Both the position numbers and the translations under genes were made by a program. Below the pieces are notes generated by a model. That model was not told where the DNA came from, searched no databases, and saw nothing but the letters and a program-made list of their open reading frames with translations. From the NCBI GenBank assembly GCA_947470895.1, contig CANIVF010000019.1, positions 1 through 64,000 of the forward strand: a DNA stretch of 64,000 nucleotides, in the 5' to 3' direction. This DNA comes from Bacteroidota bacterium (GTDB lineage Bacteria > Bacteroidota > Bacteroidia > Cytophagales > Cyclobacteriaceae). Shown in pieces: positions 51,929 through 61,585 of this stretch; position 1 is the first letter of the stretch, and every line of letters begins with the position of its first letter.

Positions 51929-53980
51929 ATGAAGAAACCGCTTTTGTTTGCCGCTGTCTTGTTTTCAGCGTTTTTTCAACTAAACGCCCAGATTCTCAAT
52001 CCTGCCAAATGGACCTATGAGACTTCTGTGAACAAAGCGAAGGTGGGTGATGAGGTGGAATTGATTTTTAAAGCCACCATTGAGAAAAACTGGTATTTGT
52101 ATTCTTCCGAATTCAAGTGCGAGGATGGGCCGACAAAGACATCCTTCAAATTTGCAGCACATTCAAGTTTTCAATTGGTTGGAAAAATTATACCAATAAA
52201 TCCGATAGATAAGTATGATGATATCTTTGAGTGTGATGTTAAAGTTTTTAAAAAGACTGGTGAATTTAGACAAAAGATAAAAATCCTTTCCTCGATCCTT
52301 TCCATTAGAGGTGAATCTGATTATCAGGTGTGCACTGATCTTATCGGCCAGTGCGTGCCCAGCGGTGAAGAGTTTTCATTTGATCAGATTAAAGTAAGTG
52401 TTAGCGCAATCTTTGAAAAGAAAAACTCTACCGATCAACCCTCCACATCAACGCAATCTATCGAACTTCCTTCGATAAATCCGTTCGCTACCGATTCCAA
52501 CAACAAAGGTCCTATTCTGGATCCATCCATCGTCACCGAAAGTGCGCAGGAAAAATCATTGCTCGGATTTTTGCTGCTCTCATTTTTAGCAGGCCTTGCC
52601 GCATTGCTTACGCCTTGCGTGTTCCCCATGATCCCGATGACGGTTAGTTTTTTTACCGGTCGCGGCAATCGCTTTCAGGCATTTATGTATGGATTCTTCA
52701 TCATTTTGATTTATACCTTAATCGGTGCTGCACTTGCTCCACTCATGGGCCCCGAGACAGCAAATCATCTTTCAACAGAATGGATTCCTAATCTTATTTT
52801 CTTTTTGGTGTTCATCTTTTTCGGTCTTTCATTCTTAGGTTTGTTTGAAATCACCTTGCCGGGAACCCTCATTAATAAAGTAGATCAACAAGCTGAAAAA
52901 GGAGGATTGATCGGGGTATTCTTCATGGCTTTCACGTTAGTGCTTGTTTCCTTCTCGTGCACCGGTCCCATTGTAGGAAGCATCCTCGTATCGTCAGCCG
53001 GTGGCGAATTTCTAAAACCGATTTTAGGAATGTTTGCGTTTTCTCTTTCTTTCGCCATTCCATTCACCTTGTTTGCTTTCTTCCCGGGTTGGTTAAAAAC
53101 ATTACCTAAATCAGGCGGTTGGTTGAATACCGTTAAAGTCGTTTTGGGCTTCGTAGAAATTGCATTGGCATTCAAGTTCCTGAGCATTGCCGATCAGGCA
53201 TTTCATTGGGGCATTCTCGATCGCGAAATCAACATCGCCATCTGGATCGTCATCGTTGTATTAATTGGCGTTTATTTGATGAAAGGGTTCCGTTTACCAG
53301 GAGATACAGGAAAAGATGCCGAAGATAAAACAGTTAGTGTGTTGCGTATATCGTTATCCATGATTGCATTTATGTTCGCTGTGTATTTGATTCCTGGAAT
53401 GTGGGGAGCACCATTAAAATCACTTGCCGGATATTTGCCTCCTCTATACACGCATGATTTTAATCTGCTTGGAACTGCAGAAGAAAAATCAGCAGGAGTA
53501 TGTGATGAGCCTAAGTACAATGATTTTCTTCATTTGCCTCACAACCTCATTGGCTATTTCGATTATGATCAGGCCATTGCTTGCGCACGTCAGCAGAATA
53601 AGCCTTTGTTTATTGACTTCACTGGGCATGGTTGCACCAACTGTCGCGAGATGGAGGCGAATGTATGGTCCGATCCACAGGTGTTAAAGCGTTTAGGAGA
53701 AGATTATGTGGTGGTGGCTTTGTATGTTGATGATAAAACAGAGTTACCCGAAAGCGAATGGTTTACCTCCAGCTATGATAAGAAGGTGAAAAAGACCATC
53801 GGCAAACAAAATGCGGATCTTCAAATCACCAACCTGAATAATAATGCTCAACCATTTTATGTGTTGGTTGGCAAAGATGAACGTGTGCTGGTTTCTCCTT
53901 TTGGATATAATCTAAATGCAGAGAATTTCGTTCGCTTTTTAGATGAGGGAAAGAGCAAATACAAAGCATTGTATCGATAA
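51929..53980 (+). CDS. DsbD/ScsB-like thiol:disulfide reductase
   Basis: This 683-residue protein has three parts: a signal peptide and N-terminal DsbD-alpha-like domain (ending CTDLIGQCVPSGEEFSF), an eight-helix membrane domain with Cys230 in TPCVFP and Cys344 in SFSCTGP, and a C-terminal thioredoxin domain with Cys569/Cys572 in GHGCTNCRE. This matches the route by which cytoplasmic electrons reach periplasmic thiols. All expected cysteine pairs are visible. It should support cytochrome c maturation or disulfide repair. A weak terminator follows at 54010-54032. Confidence 0.9.
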   Translation: MKKPLLFAAVLFSAFFQLNAQILNPAKWTYETSVNKAKVGDEVELIFKATIEKNWYLYSSEFKCEDGPTKTSFKFAAHSSFQLVGKIIPINPIDKYDDIFECDVKVFKKTGEFRQKIKILSSILSIRGESDYQVCTDLIGQCVPSGEEFSFDQIKVSVSAIFEKKNSTDQPSTSTQSIELPSINPFATDSNNKGPILDPSIVTESAQEKSLLGFLLLSFLAGLAALLTPCVFPMIPMTVSFFTGRGNRFQAFMYGFFIILIYTLIGAALAPLMGPETANHLSTEWIPNLIFFLVFIFFGLSFLGLFEITLPGTLINKVDQQAEKGGLIGVFFMAFTLVLVSFSCTGPIVGSILVSSAGGEFLKPILGMFAFSLSFAIPFTLFAFFPGWLKTLPKSGGWLNTVKVVLGFVEIALAFKFLSIADQAFHWGILDREINIAIWIVIVVLIGVYLMKGFRLPGDTGKDAEDKTVSVLRISLSMIAFMFAVYLIPGMWGAPLKSLAGYLPPLYTHDFNLLGTAEEKSAGVCDEPKYNDFLHLPHNLIGYFDYDQAIACARQQNKPLFIDFTGHGCTNCREMEANVWSDPQVLKRLGEDYVVVALYVDDKTELPESEWFTSSYDKKVKKTIGKQNADLQITNLNNNAQPFYVLVGKDERVLVSPFGYNLNAENFVRFLDEGKSKYKALYR

Positions 53981-54009
53981 GAATTAGAATTGCTATATTT
54001 GAAAATCAA

Positions 54010-54032
54010 CTGGTTTTGTTACCAGCCTTTTT
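54010..54032 (+). terminator. Weak terminator after the DsbD-like gene
   Basis: CTGGT (54010-54014) pairs with ACCAG (54021-54025); CC then a short T-run (54028-54032) follows. The stem is only five bases, so efficiency is doubtful. Confidence 0.4.
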
Positions 54033-54073
54033 AAAATAACATTGTGGCGTTTTTAGTCACCCGGTTTTTGCTT

Positions 54074-55390
54074 ATGAGTTTGTTTTCTATCGGTATTAAA
54101 CAATTGATGTTTGTTGCTCTTTTGGTTATCGTTGGCACAATCATTTTTTTTTGGATTGACTCCAAAACCTCATGGTTCTCAAGAGAAGGTGAGTATGCCA
54201 TTGAAAGCGAGGCATCGCATCATGTGGAGCACGAAATCATTAAACCAGCATTTTTGCATGGCATGGTGGTGAACCATCTTCATGTGGTGGTGGATGAGGT
54301 AAAACGAAATCAGCATTTTACCGATTTACTCAGCGGATACTACATTACTTCGAATATTTCTCAACAACTGAACCTGCTTCCCAAGAGCGTTTACGACTTC
54401 CGTAAAATCTCAGCAAACAAAAAATATACGCTATTGGTTGAACAGGATTCCCTGAAATCCCTAAAGGCTTTAGTGTACGAGCCAAACCCGATTGACTATG
54501 TGATATTCCATTTTACAGATTCGCTGATGGTGGAAGTTTGCCAACGAAAAGTAGATACCTTGCAACGCAGCGTTTCAGGTCGTATTGAGTCCACATTATC
54601 GCATACCATCGAGGGCATGAATATTTCCAATGACCTCACCAATAAATTTGTAGACATTTTTGCTTGGGTTATAGACTTTCAGCGCTTGCAAAAAGGTGAT
54701 CAGTTTAAACTCGTCTTCGAAGAAAATCTGGTGGAAGCGAAGCCCATAGGCATCGGGAAAATTTTAGGCGTATACTTCGAACATTCGGGTAGCGGCTTCT
54801 ATGCTTTTCCTTTTGATCAAGGTGACGGGCTCGATTATTTTGATGATGAAGGCCATTGTTTGAGAAAGGCTCTTTTAAAATATCCCATCGAATTCACGCG
54901 CATCAGCTCAAGGTATTCCAAGAGTCGTTTCCATCCTGTAGTGAAAGTCCTTAGGCCTCATCTAGGCACCGACTTTGCCGCACCAACAGGCACACCAATT
55001 CGCTCCGTAGGAGATGGAATCATTGAAGAAGCCCAATACAAAACCAACAATGGGAACTACGTGAAGGTGCGTCATAATGGAACCTACACAACGGGTTACC
55101 TTCACATGTCAAAAATTGCTGCGGGGATTAAACCAGGTACTCGTGTGCGTCAGGGTCAAACCATCGGCTATGTAGGCAGCACCGGGTTAGCAACCGGACC
55201 TCATTTATGTTATCGTTTTTGGAAGAATGGCGTACAAGTGGATGCGCTACGTGCGGAGCTTCCTCCATCGCAACCGGTGAAACCGGAGTTTTTTAATGCC
55301 TTTCAGCTTGTTAAAGAGGTACTTATAAAACGATTGCAATTAATTCCTTTCCCAGTCACATCTTCTGAGCTAACGGTGGCTTCGAACTGA
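54074..55390 (+). CDS. M23 (LytM) family peptidase with altered HxH motif
   Basis: The ATG at 54074 is chosen; a GTG at 54044 would add ten residues. This 438-residue protein has an N-terminal membrane anchor, an OapA/LysM-like middle and a LytM domain. Zinc ligands His296 and Asp300 (HLGTD) are present, but the final HxH is His377-Leu-Cys379 (GPHLCYRF). Bacteroidota relatives appear to share a Cys there, so this may be a family variant rather than a defect. Its role is envelope hydrolysis during growth or division. Confidence 0.85.
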   Translation: MSLFSIGIKQLMFVALLVIVGTIIFFWIDSKTSWFSREGEYAIESEASHHVEHEIIKPAFLHGMVVNHLHVVVDEVKRNQHFTDLLSGYYITSNISQQLNLLPKSVYDFRKISANKKYTLLVEQDSLKSLKALVYEPNPIDYVIFHFTDSLMVEVCQRKVDTLQRSVSGRIESTLSHTIEGMNISNDLTNKFVDIFAWVIDFQRLQKGDQFKLVFEENLVEAKPIGIGKILGVYFEHSGSGFYAFPFDQGDGLDYFDDEGHCLRKALLKYPIEFTRISSRYSKSRFHPVVKVLRPHLGTDFAAPTGTPIRSVGDGIIEEAQYKTNNGNYVKVRHNGTYTTGYLHMSKIAAGIKPGTRVRQGQTIGYVGSTGLATGPHLCYRFWKNGVQVDALRAELPPSQPVKPEFFNAFQLVKEVLIKRLQLIPFPVTSSELTVASN

Positions 55391-55472
55391 TTCGTTATAT
55401 TCTCACAATTTTACTGTTACTTTTTAGTTAAAAGGGTAACTTATAGGGGTTCGTGTTTCTTGTTGACAAATC

Positions 55473-57764
55473 ATGTTTAAGAGCTTCTTTAGTCTACTTT
55501 TCATTTCAATTACCATTACCGGCTGGTCTCAGAAGGTGGGTTTGGTGCTCAGCGGTGGTGCCGCCAAAGGAATAGCGCATGTGGGAGTATTAAAAGCCCT
55601 TGAAGAAAACGAGATACCTATTGATTATATCGTTGGTACATCGATGGGCGGGATTGTTGGCGGATGCTATGCGGCAGGGATGAGTCCCGCTCAAATTGAA
55701 GAAATTGTATTATCTAAAGATTTCCTCAATTGGGTTAATGGCCGAACAGAAGAAGGACAAAGCTATTATTACTTCAAAAACGATGATACGCCTTCTTTCA
55801 TTCGTCTCAATCTATCTTTAGATTCTACTTTTTCTGTTCTTTTTAATACGAGCATCGCTAATGATCTTTCACTAAATTTTGCTTTGGCAGAGAAGTTTGC
55901 ACAGCCTTCGGCCATTGCAAAAAATAACTTCGACAATTTATTTGTTCCACTACGTGTGATGGCTTCTGACATTTTCACGCAAACAGAAGTTATACTCTCG
56001 CAAGGCGCATTGAGTGATGCCTTGCGCGCCACTCAAACCGTACCCTTATTTTATAATCCAATACGCATTGAAGGCAAATATCTTTTTGATGGAGGTGTCT
56101 ATAATAACTTTCCTATTGATGTAGCCGAAAGAGTTTTTAAGCCCGATGTAATCATCGGCAGCAATGTGTCATCTAAAGTATATGATGAATACCCATACGG
56201 ACAAGATGATAAGCTTATCTCGAGATCATTACTGTATATGTTTCTTGACAAATCAGACCCTTCGCAAGTGCCCGCCTCAGGTGTTTACATTCAACCAAAT
56301 ATTAACCGGTTTACTTCTTTCGATTTTGCCAAAGCACGAGCATTAATCGATAGTGGTTATGCGCAAACCGTGAGGCAAATGCCTGAAATAAAAAGTAAAA
56401 TAGCTACACGAAGAACCTGCGAAGCTGTGGCTGAGGCGAGAAATCAATTCAACAACAAAACGCCTGCGTTCTTTGTGGATAAAATTCAACCTGAAGGATT
56501 TAATAAGAATCAGCAACGATACATCAACCATCTTTTCAAGGAAACAAAACCTTCACTTTCATTTAGCGAAGTTAAAAATGGTTTTTATCGACTTACCTCT
56601 GATGACTACTTCAACAATCTACATCCTAGTTTTAACTATGATACAACAGGCAAAAATTTCAACTTGAAACTCAGCAGGCGTCCGCAAAATAATTTTCAGG
56701 TAAATTTTGGAGGAGTCATTGCAACACGAAACATCAGTAACATTTTCCTAGGACTCAATTATTATTACTTCAATCGATCGCTCACTCATGCCGAAGCAAA
56801 TTTTTATACTGGCGATTTTTATAAATCTGCTCTATTAAAAGCGCGCATCGATTTACCAAGCAAAGGTCATCTTTACCTTGAACCTCAAGCCACTTTCAAT
56901 AAATGGGACTTTTTTGCAAGCAAAGATCTGGTCGTTAAAAACTTTTCGCCCACCGTGCTAAATCGAATTGATCGCAAAATAGGATTGAATATTGGTATTC
57001 CTGTCGGCAATACATATAAGCTTGTTCTTGAAGGTTCATACATCAACAACCGGGACCAGTACACCAACAATGATGTGTTGGTTTCAAGTGACACGCTCGA
57101 TATTCTTAACCTCAGGGGTGGACGGTTTGGTCTTTCCTTCTCCTCGAATACGTTAAATAGAAAACAATATTCATCGGAAGGGAAACGATTTACTTTTTCA
57201 TTTGATTTTTTTGACCTGAATGAGACACTTGAACCCGGAAATACTTCTTTTCAATCGCAGCCTTTAAAAATCAATCATAATTTCTTTCGGGCAAAAATTT
57301 CTCTCGAACAATATTTTTCAAAAGGAGTTTACAGCACTGGCTATTTCTTCGAAGGCGTTGCTTCGAATCAAAATCCCTTTTCATGTTATTCGGGTTCTGT
57401 CATTAATGCTCCCGCATTTTTTCCTATTCAGGATAGCAGGACAATTTTGCTCGAAAATTTCAGGTCTTATAATTATTTGGCGGGCGGAGTGAGAAACGTG
57501 TTTAGACTAAAGAAAAGTCTTGACTTTCGGTTGGAGGGCTATCTTTTCAAGCCTTTCGAAACCCTGAAAGAAGGCCCTGATCAGAGTACACTGCTGGAGC
57601 AAAACATCCCTGATATCTATTTTGCTGCCACAGCGGCATTTGTCTTGCACAGCTCGGTTGGTCCCGTTAGTCTGAGCCTTAACTATTATGATGATAAAGA
57701 GAACCAGTTGGGGGTTTTATTGCATGTAGGGTTTTTACTTTTTAATAAAACTTCTTTGGAGTAA
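55473..57764 (+). CDS. Patatin-like phospholipase fused to a BamA-type barrel (type Vd-like)
   Basis: This 763-residue protein has a signal peptide, then a patatin domain: SGGAAKGIAHVGVL (oxyanion loop), Ser57 in GTSMGG and Asp206 in DGGVYNNFP, forming the Ser-Asp dyad. A POTRA-like linker (near IQPEGFNKNQ) leads to a C-terminal 16-strand-type barrel (VNFGGVIATRNISNIFLGL onwards). This is the type Vd autotransporter order, as in PlpD, with a lipase at the outer surface. Both parts are complete. It may act on host or prey lipids. Confidence 0.88.
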   Translation: MFKSFFSLLFISITITGWSQKVGLVLSGGAAKGIAHVGVLKALEENEIPIDYIVGTSMGGIVGGCYAAGMSPAQIEEIVLSKDFLNWVNGRTEEGQSYYYFKNDDTPSFIRLNLSLDSTFSVLFNTSIANDLSLNFALAEKFAQPSAIAKNNFDNLFVPLRVMASDIFTQTEVILSQGALSDALRATQTVPLFYNPIRIEGKYLFDGGVYNNFPIDVAERVFKPDVIIGSNVSSKVYDEYPYGQDDKLISRSLLYMFLDKSDPSQVPASGVYIQPNINRFTSFDFAKARALIDSGYAQTVRQMPEIKSKIATRRTCEAVAEARNQFNNKTPAFFVDKIQPEGFNKNQQRYINHLFKETKPSLSFSEVKNGFYRLTSDDYFNNLHPSFNYDTTGKNFNLKLSRRPQNNFQVNFGGVIATRNISNIFLGLNYYYFNRSLTHAEANFYTGDFYKSALLKARIDLPSKGHLYLEPQATFNKWDFFASKDLVVKNFSPTVLNRIDRKIGLNIGIPVGNTYKLVLEGSYINNRDQYTNNDVLVSSDTLDILNLRGGRFGLSFSSNTLNRKQYSSEGKRFTFSFDFFDLNETLEPGNTSFQSQPLKINHNFFRAKISLEQYFSKGVYSTGYFFEGVASNQNPFSCYSGSVINAPAFFPIQDSRTILLENFRSYNYLAGGVRNVFRLKKSLDFRLEGYLFKPFETLKEGPDQSTLLEQNIPDIYFAATAAFVLHSSVGPVSLSLNYYDDKENQLGVLLHVGFLLFNKTSLE

Positions 57765-57903
57765 TCTTTAATGAAATGATATAAAAAGCAAGTTCTTGGT
57801 ATCCAACCAGGGGTTCATTGCATGTGGTTTATTTTAAGTTTTTTTAAATTTTAGTTATGTTTATTTTTTAGTAGAAAACTAAATCCTATTCCCCAAAAGG
57901 ATC

Positions 57904-59922
57904 ATGATGAAAAAAAATTTTTTGTTCTTTTTAATTGCGTTGTCCATCTATTCTAAGCACAGCTTCTCCCAAACAGTTCAATGGGCCCACAAAGTGATCG
58001 AGTTTTCTTCTCAGCTAACCCCTCTTCAATATTCCGCTGAGCAAGCCCTAGGCAAACCCAACGTTCTTCCAGCTGGCGGGCAAAATCCAAACGCGTGGAC
58101 TCCCGACAAACCGAAACGTACAGAATATATCAAGCTCGGTTATTCCAATCCAATCCAAATTCAACAAATAGCCGTTGCTGAATCATTTAATCCAGGAGCA
58201 CTTTTCCGGGTTTTTCTGTACGATGAATCAGATAATGAACACCTTGTGCATACGTTTACCCCAATGATTGTTCCTTTGCAGGGCCGCATGCTCAACGTTT
58301 TTGTTGAGAAAACCACCTATAAAGTAAGCGCAGTAAAGCTTGAATTTGACGGAAGTGTAATGTCTGACTATTTTTCGCTAGATGCCTTAGCCATTTCGGA
58401 TTCACATTTTCCTATCATTGCCAACATAGATATTCCTGAATTGCTAAGTAAAGGTTTGGTCGTTGAGCAATTGGATGTTTCCGTTAATAGTGATTACAGG
58501 GAATTGAATCCTTTACTTTCACCGGATGGTAAAACTTTATATTTTTCCCGAAGGAATCATCCCGAAAATGTGGGTGGTGTTAATGACAAAGAAGATATCT
58601 GGTATTCGGAGTTAGATGCTATTGGCAACTGGTCATTGGCCAAAAATATGGGTGGCGATATCAACAATGAAAAACCTAACTTCGTAAACACGGTGAGTAC
58701 TACACCTGATGGACAAGTGGCATTGTTACTTGGAAATCGATATCTTGATAAGGGAAAAATGGTAGCCGGGCTTTCAATAAGTACTAATGTAGGAGGTAAA
58801 TGGAGTGGGCCCAAGCCATTGGAAATTGATAACGATTACAATTTCAGCGATAAGGCAAACTATTTCATGACTAACTCTCGCAATGCCCTTTTAATGTCTG
58901 TTGAGCGTGATAAGTCAAGAGGGGGTCGCGATTTGTATGTGAGTTTCAGCAAGGAGGATAGCGGCTGGACTGAGCCTATGAATCTTGGTCATGTGGTAAA
59001 TACTGCCGGAGAAGAGTCGGCACCATTTCTTGCTGCTGATAATAAGACGTTGTATTTTTCTTCTAATGGTTTCAGTGGCTACGGAGGCAGTGACGTTTAT
59101 ATGTCAAAGCGATTGGATGACACGTGGACGAATTGGTCTGCGCCCGAAAACATGGGGCCCGATATCAATACAAAACTAGACGATCTTTTTTTCAATATTC
59201 CCTCAATAGGTCAATACGCATATTATTCGCGTGGCATTACCGCCAATAATGCTGATGTGTTTAGAGTAACGTTGCCCGTGCTCGTGAGTCCAGATATTGT
59301 GATTATTGTTAAAGGCCGATTGATTGATGCGAAGACTGACAAACCTATTGGAGCGAAAATGATTTTTGAACGATTAGCTGATGGTATTCCAGCCGGAGTA
59401 ACTAACTCTAACCCGAATACCGGTGAGTACGAAATCCATTTGCCAGGTGGTTATCTGTATACTTTCCGTGTGGACGCAAAAGATCATATTTCAGAAAGCC
59501 AACCATTAGACTTAAGAGATTTCAAGAAAGATGGCTCTATTATTCAGAAAGACATCAGCCTCACTCCAATAGAAGAGAATGCGATGATCGTTCTCAATAA
59601 TGTTTTCTTTGATTTTGACAAGTATGTGCTTAAGCCAGAATCATATCCTGAGCTTGACCGGATTGTTGTGCTCATGAATGAGCGCCCAACCATGCAGGTT
59701 GAGATTACAGGACACACCGATTCAAGAGGAACTGAACTATATAACATGAACTTGTCCAATCGAAGAGCCCTGGCAGTATCGGCCTATCTGGCAACACAAG
59801 GTATTGCTGCTGATCGTATTACAACTACTTTCTTTGGTGAGTCGCGATTGATTGATACGAGCAACACAGAAGAGGGAAATCAAAAAAATCGAAGAGTAGA
59901 GTTTAAAATTATTAAGCTATGA
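57904..59922 (+). CDS. OmpA-family protein with PD40 repeats (PorE-like)
   Basis: This 672-residue protein has a signal peptide, an N-terminal beta domain, PD40/WD40-like repeats (LNPLLSPDGKTLYFSRR; SAPFLAADNKTLYFSSNG), a carboxypeptidase-regulatory-like segment (VKGRLIDAKTDKPIGAKM) and a C-terminal OmpA domain (FFDFDKYVLKPESYPEL, ITGHTDSRGTELYN). PorE of the T9SS shows a similar order but also has TPR repeats, which are absent here, so only a likeness is claimed. It should anchor the outer membrane to peptidoglycan. Its stop overlaps the next ATG (ATGA). Confidence 0.85.
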   Translation: MMKKNFLFFLIALSIYSKHSFSQTVQWAHKVIEFSSQLTPLQYSAEQALGKPNVLPAGGQNPNAWTPDKPKRTEYIKLGYSNPIQIQQIAVAESFNPGALFRVFLYDESDNEHLVHTFTPMIVPLQGRMLNVFVEKTTYKVSAVKLEFDGSVMSDYFSLDALAISDSHFPIIANIDIPELLSKGLVVEQLDVSVNSDYRELNPLLSPDGKTLYFSRRNHPENVGGVNDKEDIWYSELDAIGNWSLAKNMGGDINNEKPNFVNTVSTTPDGQVALLLGNRYLDKGKMVAGLSISTNVGGKWSGPKPLEIDNDYNFSDKANYFMTNSRNALLMSVERDKSRGGRDLYVSFSKEDSGWTEPMNLGHVVNTAGEESAPFLAADNKTLYFSSNGFSGYGGSDVYMSKRLDDTWTNWSAPENMGPDINTKLDDLFFNIPSIGQYAYYSRGITANNADVFRVTLPVLVSPDIVIIVKGRLIDAKTDKPIGAKMIFERLADGIPAGVTNSNPNTGEYEIHLPGGYLYTFRVDAKDHISESQPLDLRDFKKDGSIIQKDISLTPIEENAMIVLNNVFFDFDKYVLKPESYPELDRIVVLMNERPTMQVEITGHTDSRGTELYNMNLSNRRALAVSAYLATQGIAADRITTTFFGESRLIDTSNTEEGNQKNRRVEFKIIKL

Positions 59923-60638
59923 GTAAAGTTAGATTCCTGTTGATGTTTGTTTTTTCGCTGATTTCGATTTCTGGATTCTGCCAGGGAGCCGATTCCTTAA
60001 TTTACGCTCAGGGAAAAATAATAAATGGTGTAACCAAAGAACCTATTGTGGCAAAAATCTCTTACCAAAGTTTACCGTTTGGCAGCAGAGTTGGACTAAT
60101 TTCAGGAAGTTCTTTTTCATTTCCTTTATTCGATAACGAAAAATATTCAATCACTATCGATGCTCCAGGGTTTGCCACTTCTAAGTATATTCTGGATCCC
60201 GCTGAAGCGAATGGTGAAAGAAAAGTGATTCGCGATATTGAATTAAATCAGCCAAGCGGTGCTACACATAATGCTGAAACCACCCATACTGTAGGTAAGG
60301 TGATGCGCTTGGATGACCTTATCTTTCAAGCAGGTAGCGCAAAGATTGCATCATCTTCATTTCAAGAGTTGGATGAAGTGGCGACAATGCTGAAAAATAA
60401 CCCACGCATGGTTATTCAGTTAGAGGGTCATACCGATTACATTGGAGATTCTAAGGCAAATTTAAAACTATCAGAAGAACGCGTTACAGCTGTAAAGAAC
60501 TATCTGGTTTCAAAGGGTTCAGGCAAATCGAAAATAAAAACCAAAGCTTTTGGTGGAACGGTACCTTTAAGCCGTGAAAACACTGAAGCTGCACGACAAA
60601 TGAATAGACGGGTTGAGTTGCGCGTATTGGCCAACTAA
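59919..60638 (+). CDS. OmpA-family protein, short
   Basis: This 239-residue protein has a signal peptide (to GFCQ), a carboxypeptidase-regulatory-like segment (INGVTKEPIVAKISYQ) and an OmpA domain (LDDLIFQAGSAKI, QLEGHTDYIGDSKANLKLSEERV). It starts within the stop of the larger OmpA-family gene, so the two are translated together and likely work in one complex. The larger gene also has a regulatory-like segment before OmpA; this one looks like a shortened duplicate. It is convergent, with a 4-base overlap, with the transglutaminase-like gene. Confidence 0.86.
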   Translation: MSKVRFLLMFVFSLISISGFCQGADSLIYAQGKIINGVTKEPIVAKISYQSLPFGSRVGLISGSSFSFPLFDNEKYSITIDAPGFATSKYILDPAEANGERKVIRDIELNQPSGATHNAETTHTVGKVMRLDDLIFQAGSAKIASSSFQELDEVATMLKNNPRMVIQLEGHTDYIGDSKANLKLSEERVTAVKNYLVSKGSGKSKIKTKAFGGTVPLSRENTEAARQMNRRVELRVLAN

Positions 60639-61450
60639 CGGGCCGCAATGGCAGAGCTTTTTGCTTTAACAAAATAGGCAAAAGGCCTGATAAGATTCTT
60701 CTTTTCTTCGTTTGATAATTCACTATCAGCCACTTTGCTTACCAGGATTAGGGCAAATTCAGCAATGCGGGGGGAATTGTAAATCCTTACCGCTTTCCTC
60801 AATTTTAAAGCACAAGCTTTCAGATCATTGTCGTTAAACGCTGTAACCGCCTGATTAAAATAAAGAAGTCCTGGCAGTTGTTGTGGCTGCACCTCCTGAT
60901 ATAAATCCAGATTGTATTGATAGTAATGCTTGTCAGAAGCGGTGGCGACAAAAGTTTTGTTTTCGCGATAGGTCGTTAACCTATCGTTTATTGATTGATT
61001 GCTGGAAACAAAGCCATTTCTTTTATCAGTAGATTCCAGAAGTATTTTTTTGTTATCTGCCTCCACCATTAAAAAGATGTGATAATTCGTTTCCACGATT
61101 TTATAATCGAAGCCGAATTTGTCGAGCACGACACTGAAAAAGGCAGTTGCACTAAGGCAGTCGTAGTTGCCCGAATCAAACATTTCGGGAAACTGTGAAT
61201 ACGCCTTATAATTTATTAAGAGGGTTTTGTGCGACTCCCTAAATGCATATCGAAGAAAGTTTTCGTCAGATTTTAGCTTATTCCTCTTCTCCTGAAGTTT
61301 TGAAATAAACTGATTCATCTTTGAAATAGCCAATTCTGGTTGTTGGTTTGGGGCACTTTGAAGCAATAATTGAAAGCGATCTGCCGACTGACTCCAACTG
61401 GAAATTGGAATCAACAGCATTAATAACCACAAGAATCGTCTACCCAACAT
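60635..61450 (-). CDS. Transglutaminase-like fold protein, exported
   Basis: This 271-residue protein has a signal peptide (ending SWSQ) and a catalytic-type triad order: Cys98 in YDCLSATAFF, His124 in NYHIFLMVE and Asp142 in LLESTD. This is the transglutaminase/protease core. The remaining helical C-terminal part includes a TPR-like LKLRKAVRIY. The reaction (amide cleavage or crosslinking) is unknown. It overlaps the preceding OmpA gene's end by four bases and is divergent from the aldehyde dehydrogenase gene. Confidence 0.65.
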   Translation of the reverse strand: MLGRRFLWLLMLLIPISSWSQSADRFQLLLQSAPNQQPELAISKMNQFISKLQEKRNKLKSDENFLRYAFRESHKTLLINYKAYSQFPEMFDSGNYDCLSATAFFSVVLDKFGFDYKIVETNYHIFLMVEADNKKILLESTDKRNGFVSSNQSINDRLTTYRENKTFVATASDKHYYQYNLDLYQEVQPQQLPGLLYFNQAVTAFNDNDLKACALKLRKAVRIYNSPRIAEFALILVSKVADSELSNEEKKNLIRPFAYFVKAKSSAIAAR

Positions 61451-61470
61451 TACTTCATTGTTAATTTAGA

Positions 61471-61531
61471 TAACATAAAATTAACATTTACGTAACATTA
61501 GTCAATATTTTATAACATAAACTTAACATTG
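61471..61531. repeat. Direct repeat pair in a divergent promoter region
   Basis: TAACATAAAATTAACATT (61471-61488) and TAACATAAACTTAACATT (61513-61530) match at 17 of 18 positions and start exactly 42 bp apart (four helical turns). They sit between the divergent transglutaminase-like and aldehyde dehydrogenase genes and could bind a regulator. Confidence 0.45.
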
Positions 61532-61585
61532 CTGATATTAGAAAAAATCAGATACCTTTCATTCTATTCCTTTAAAACCAATAGA

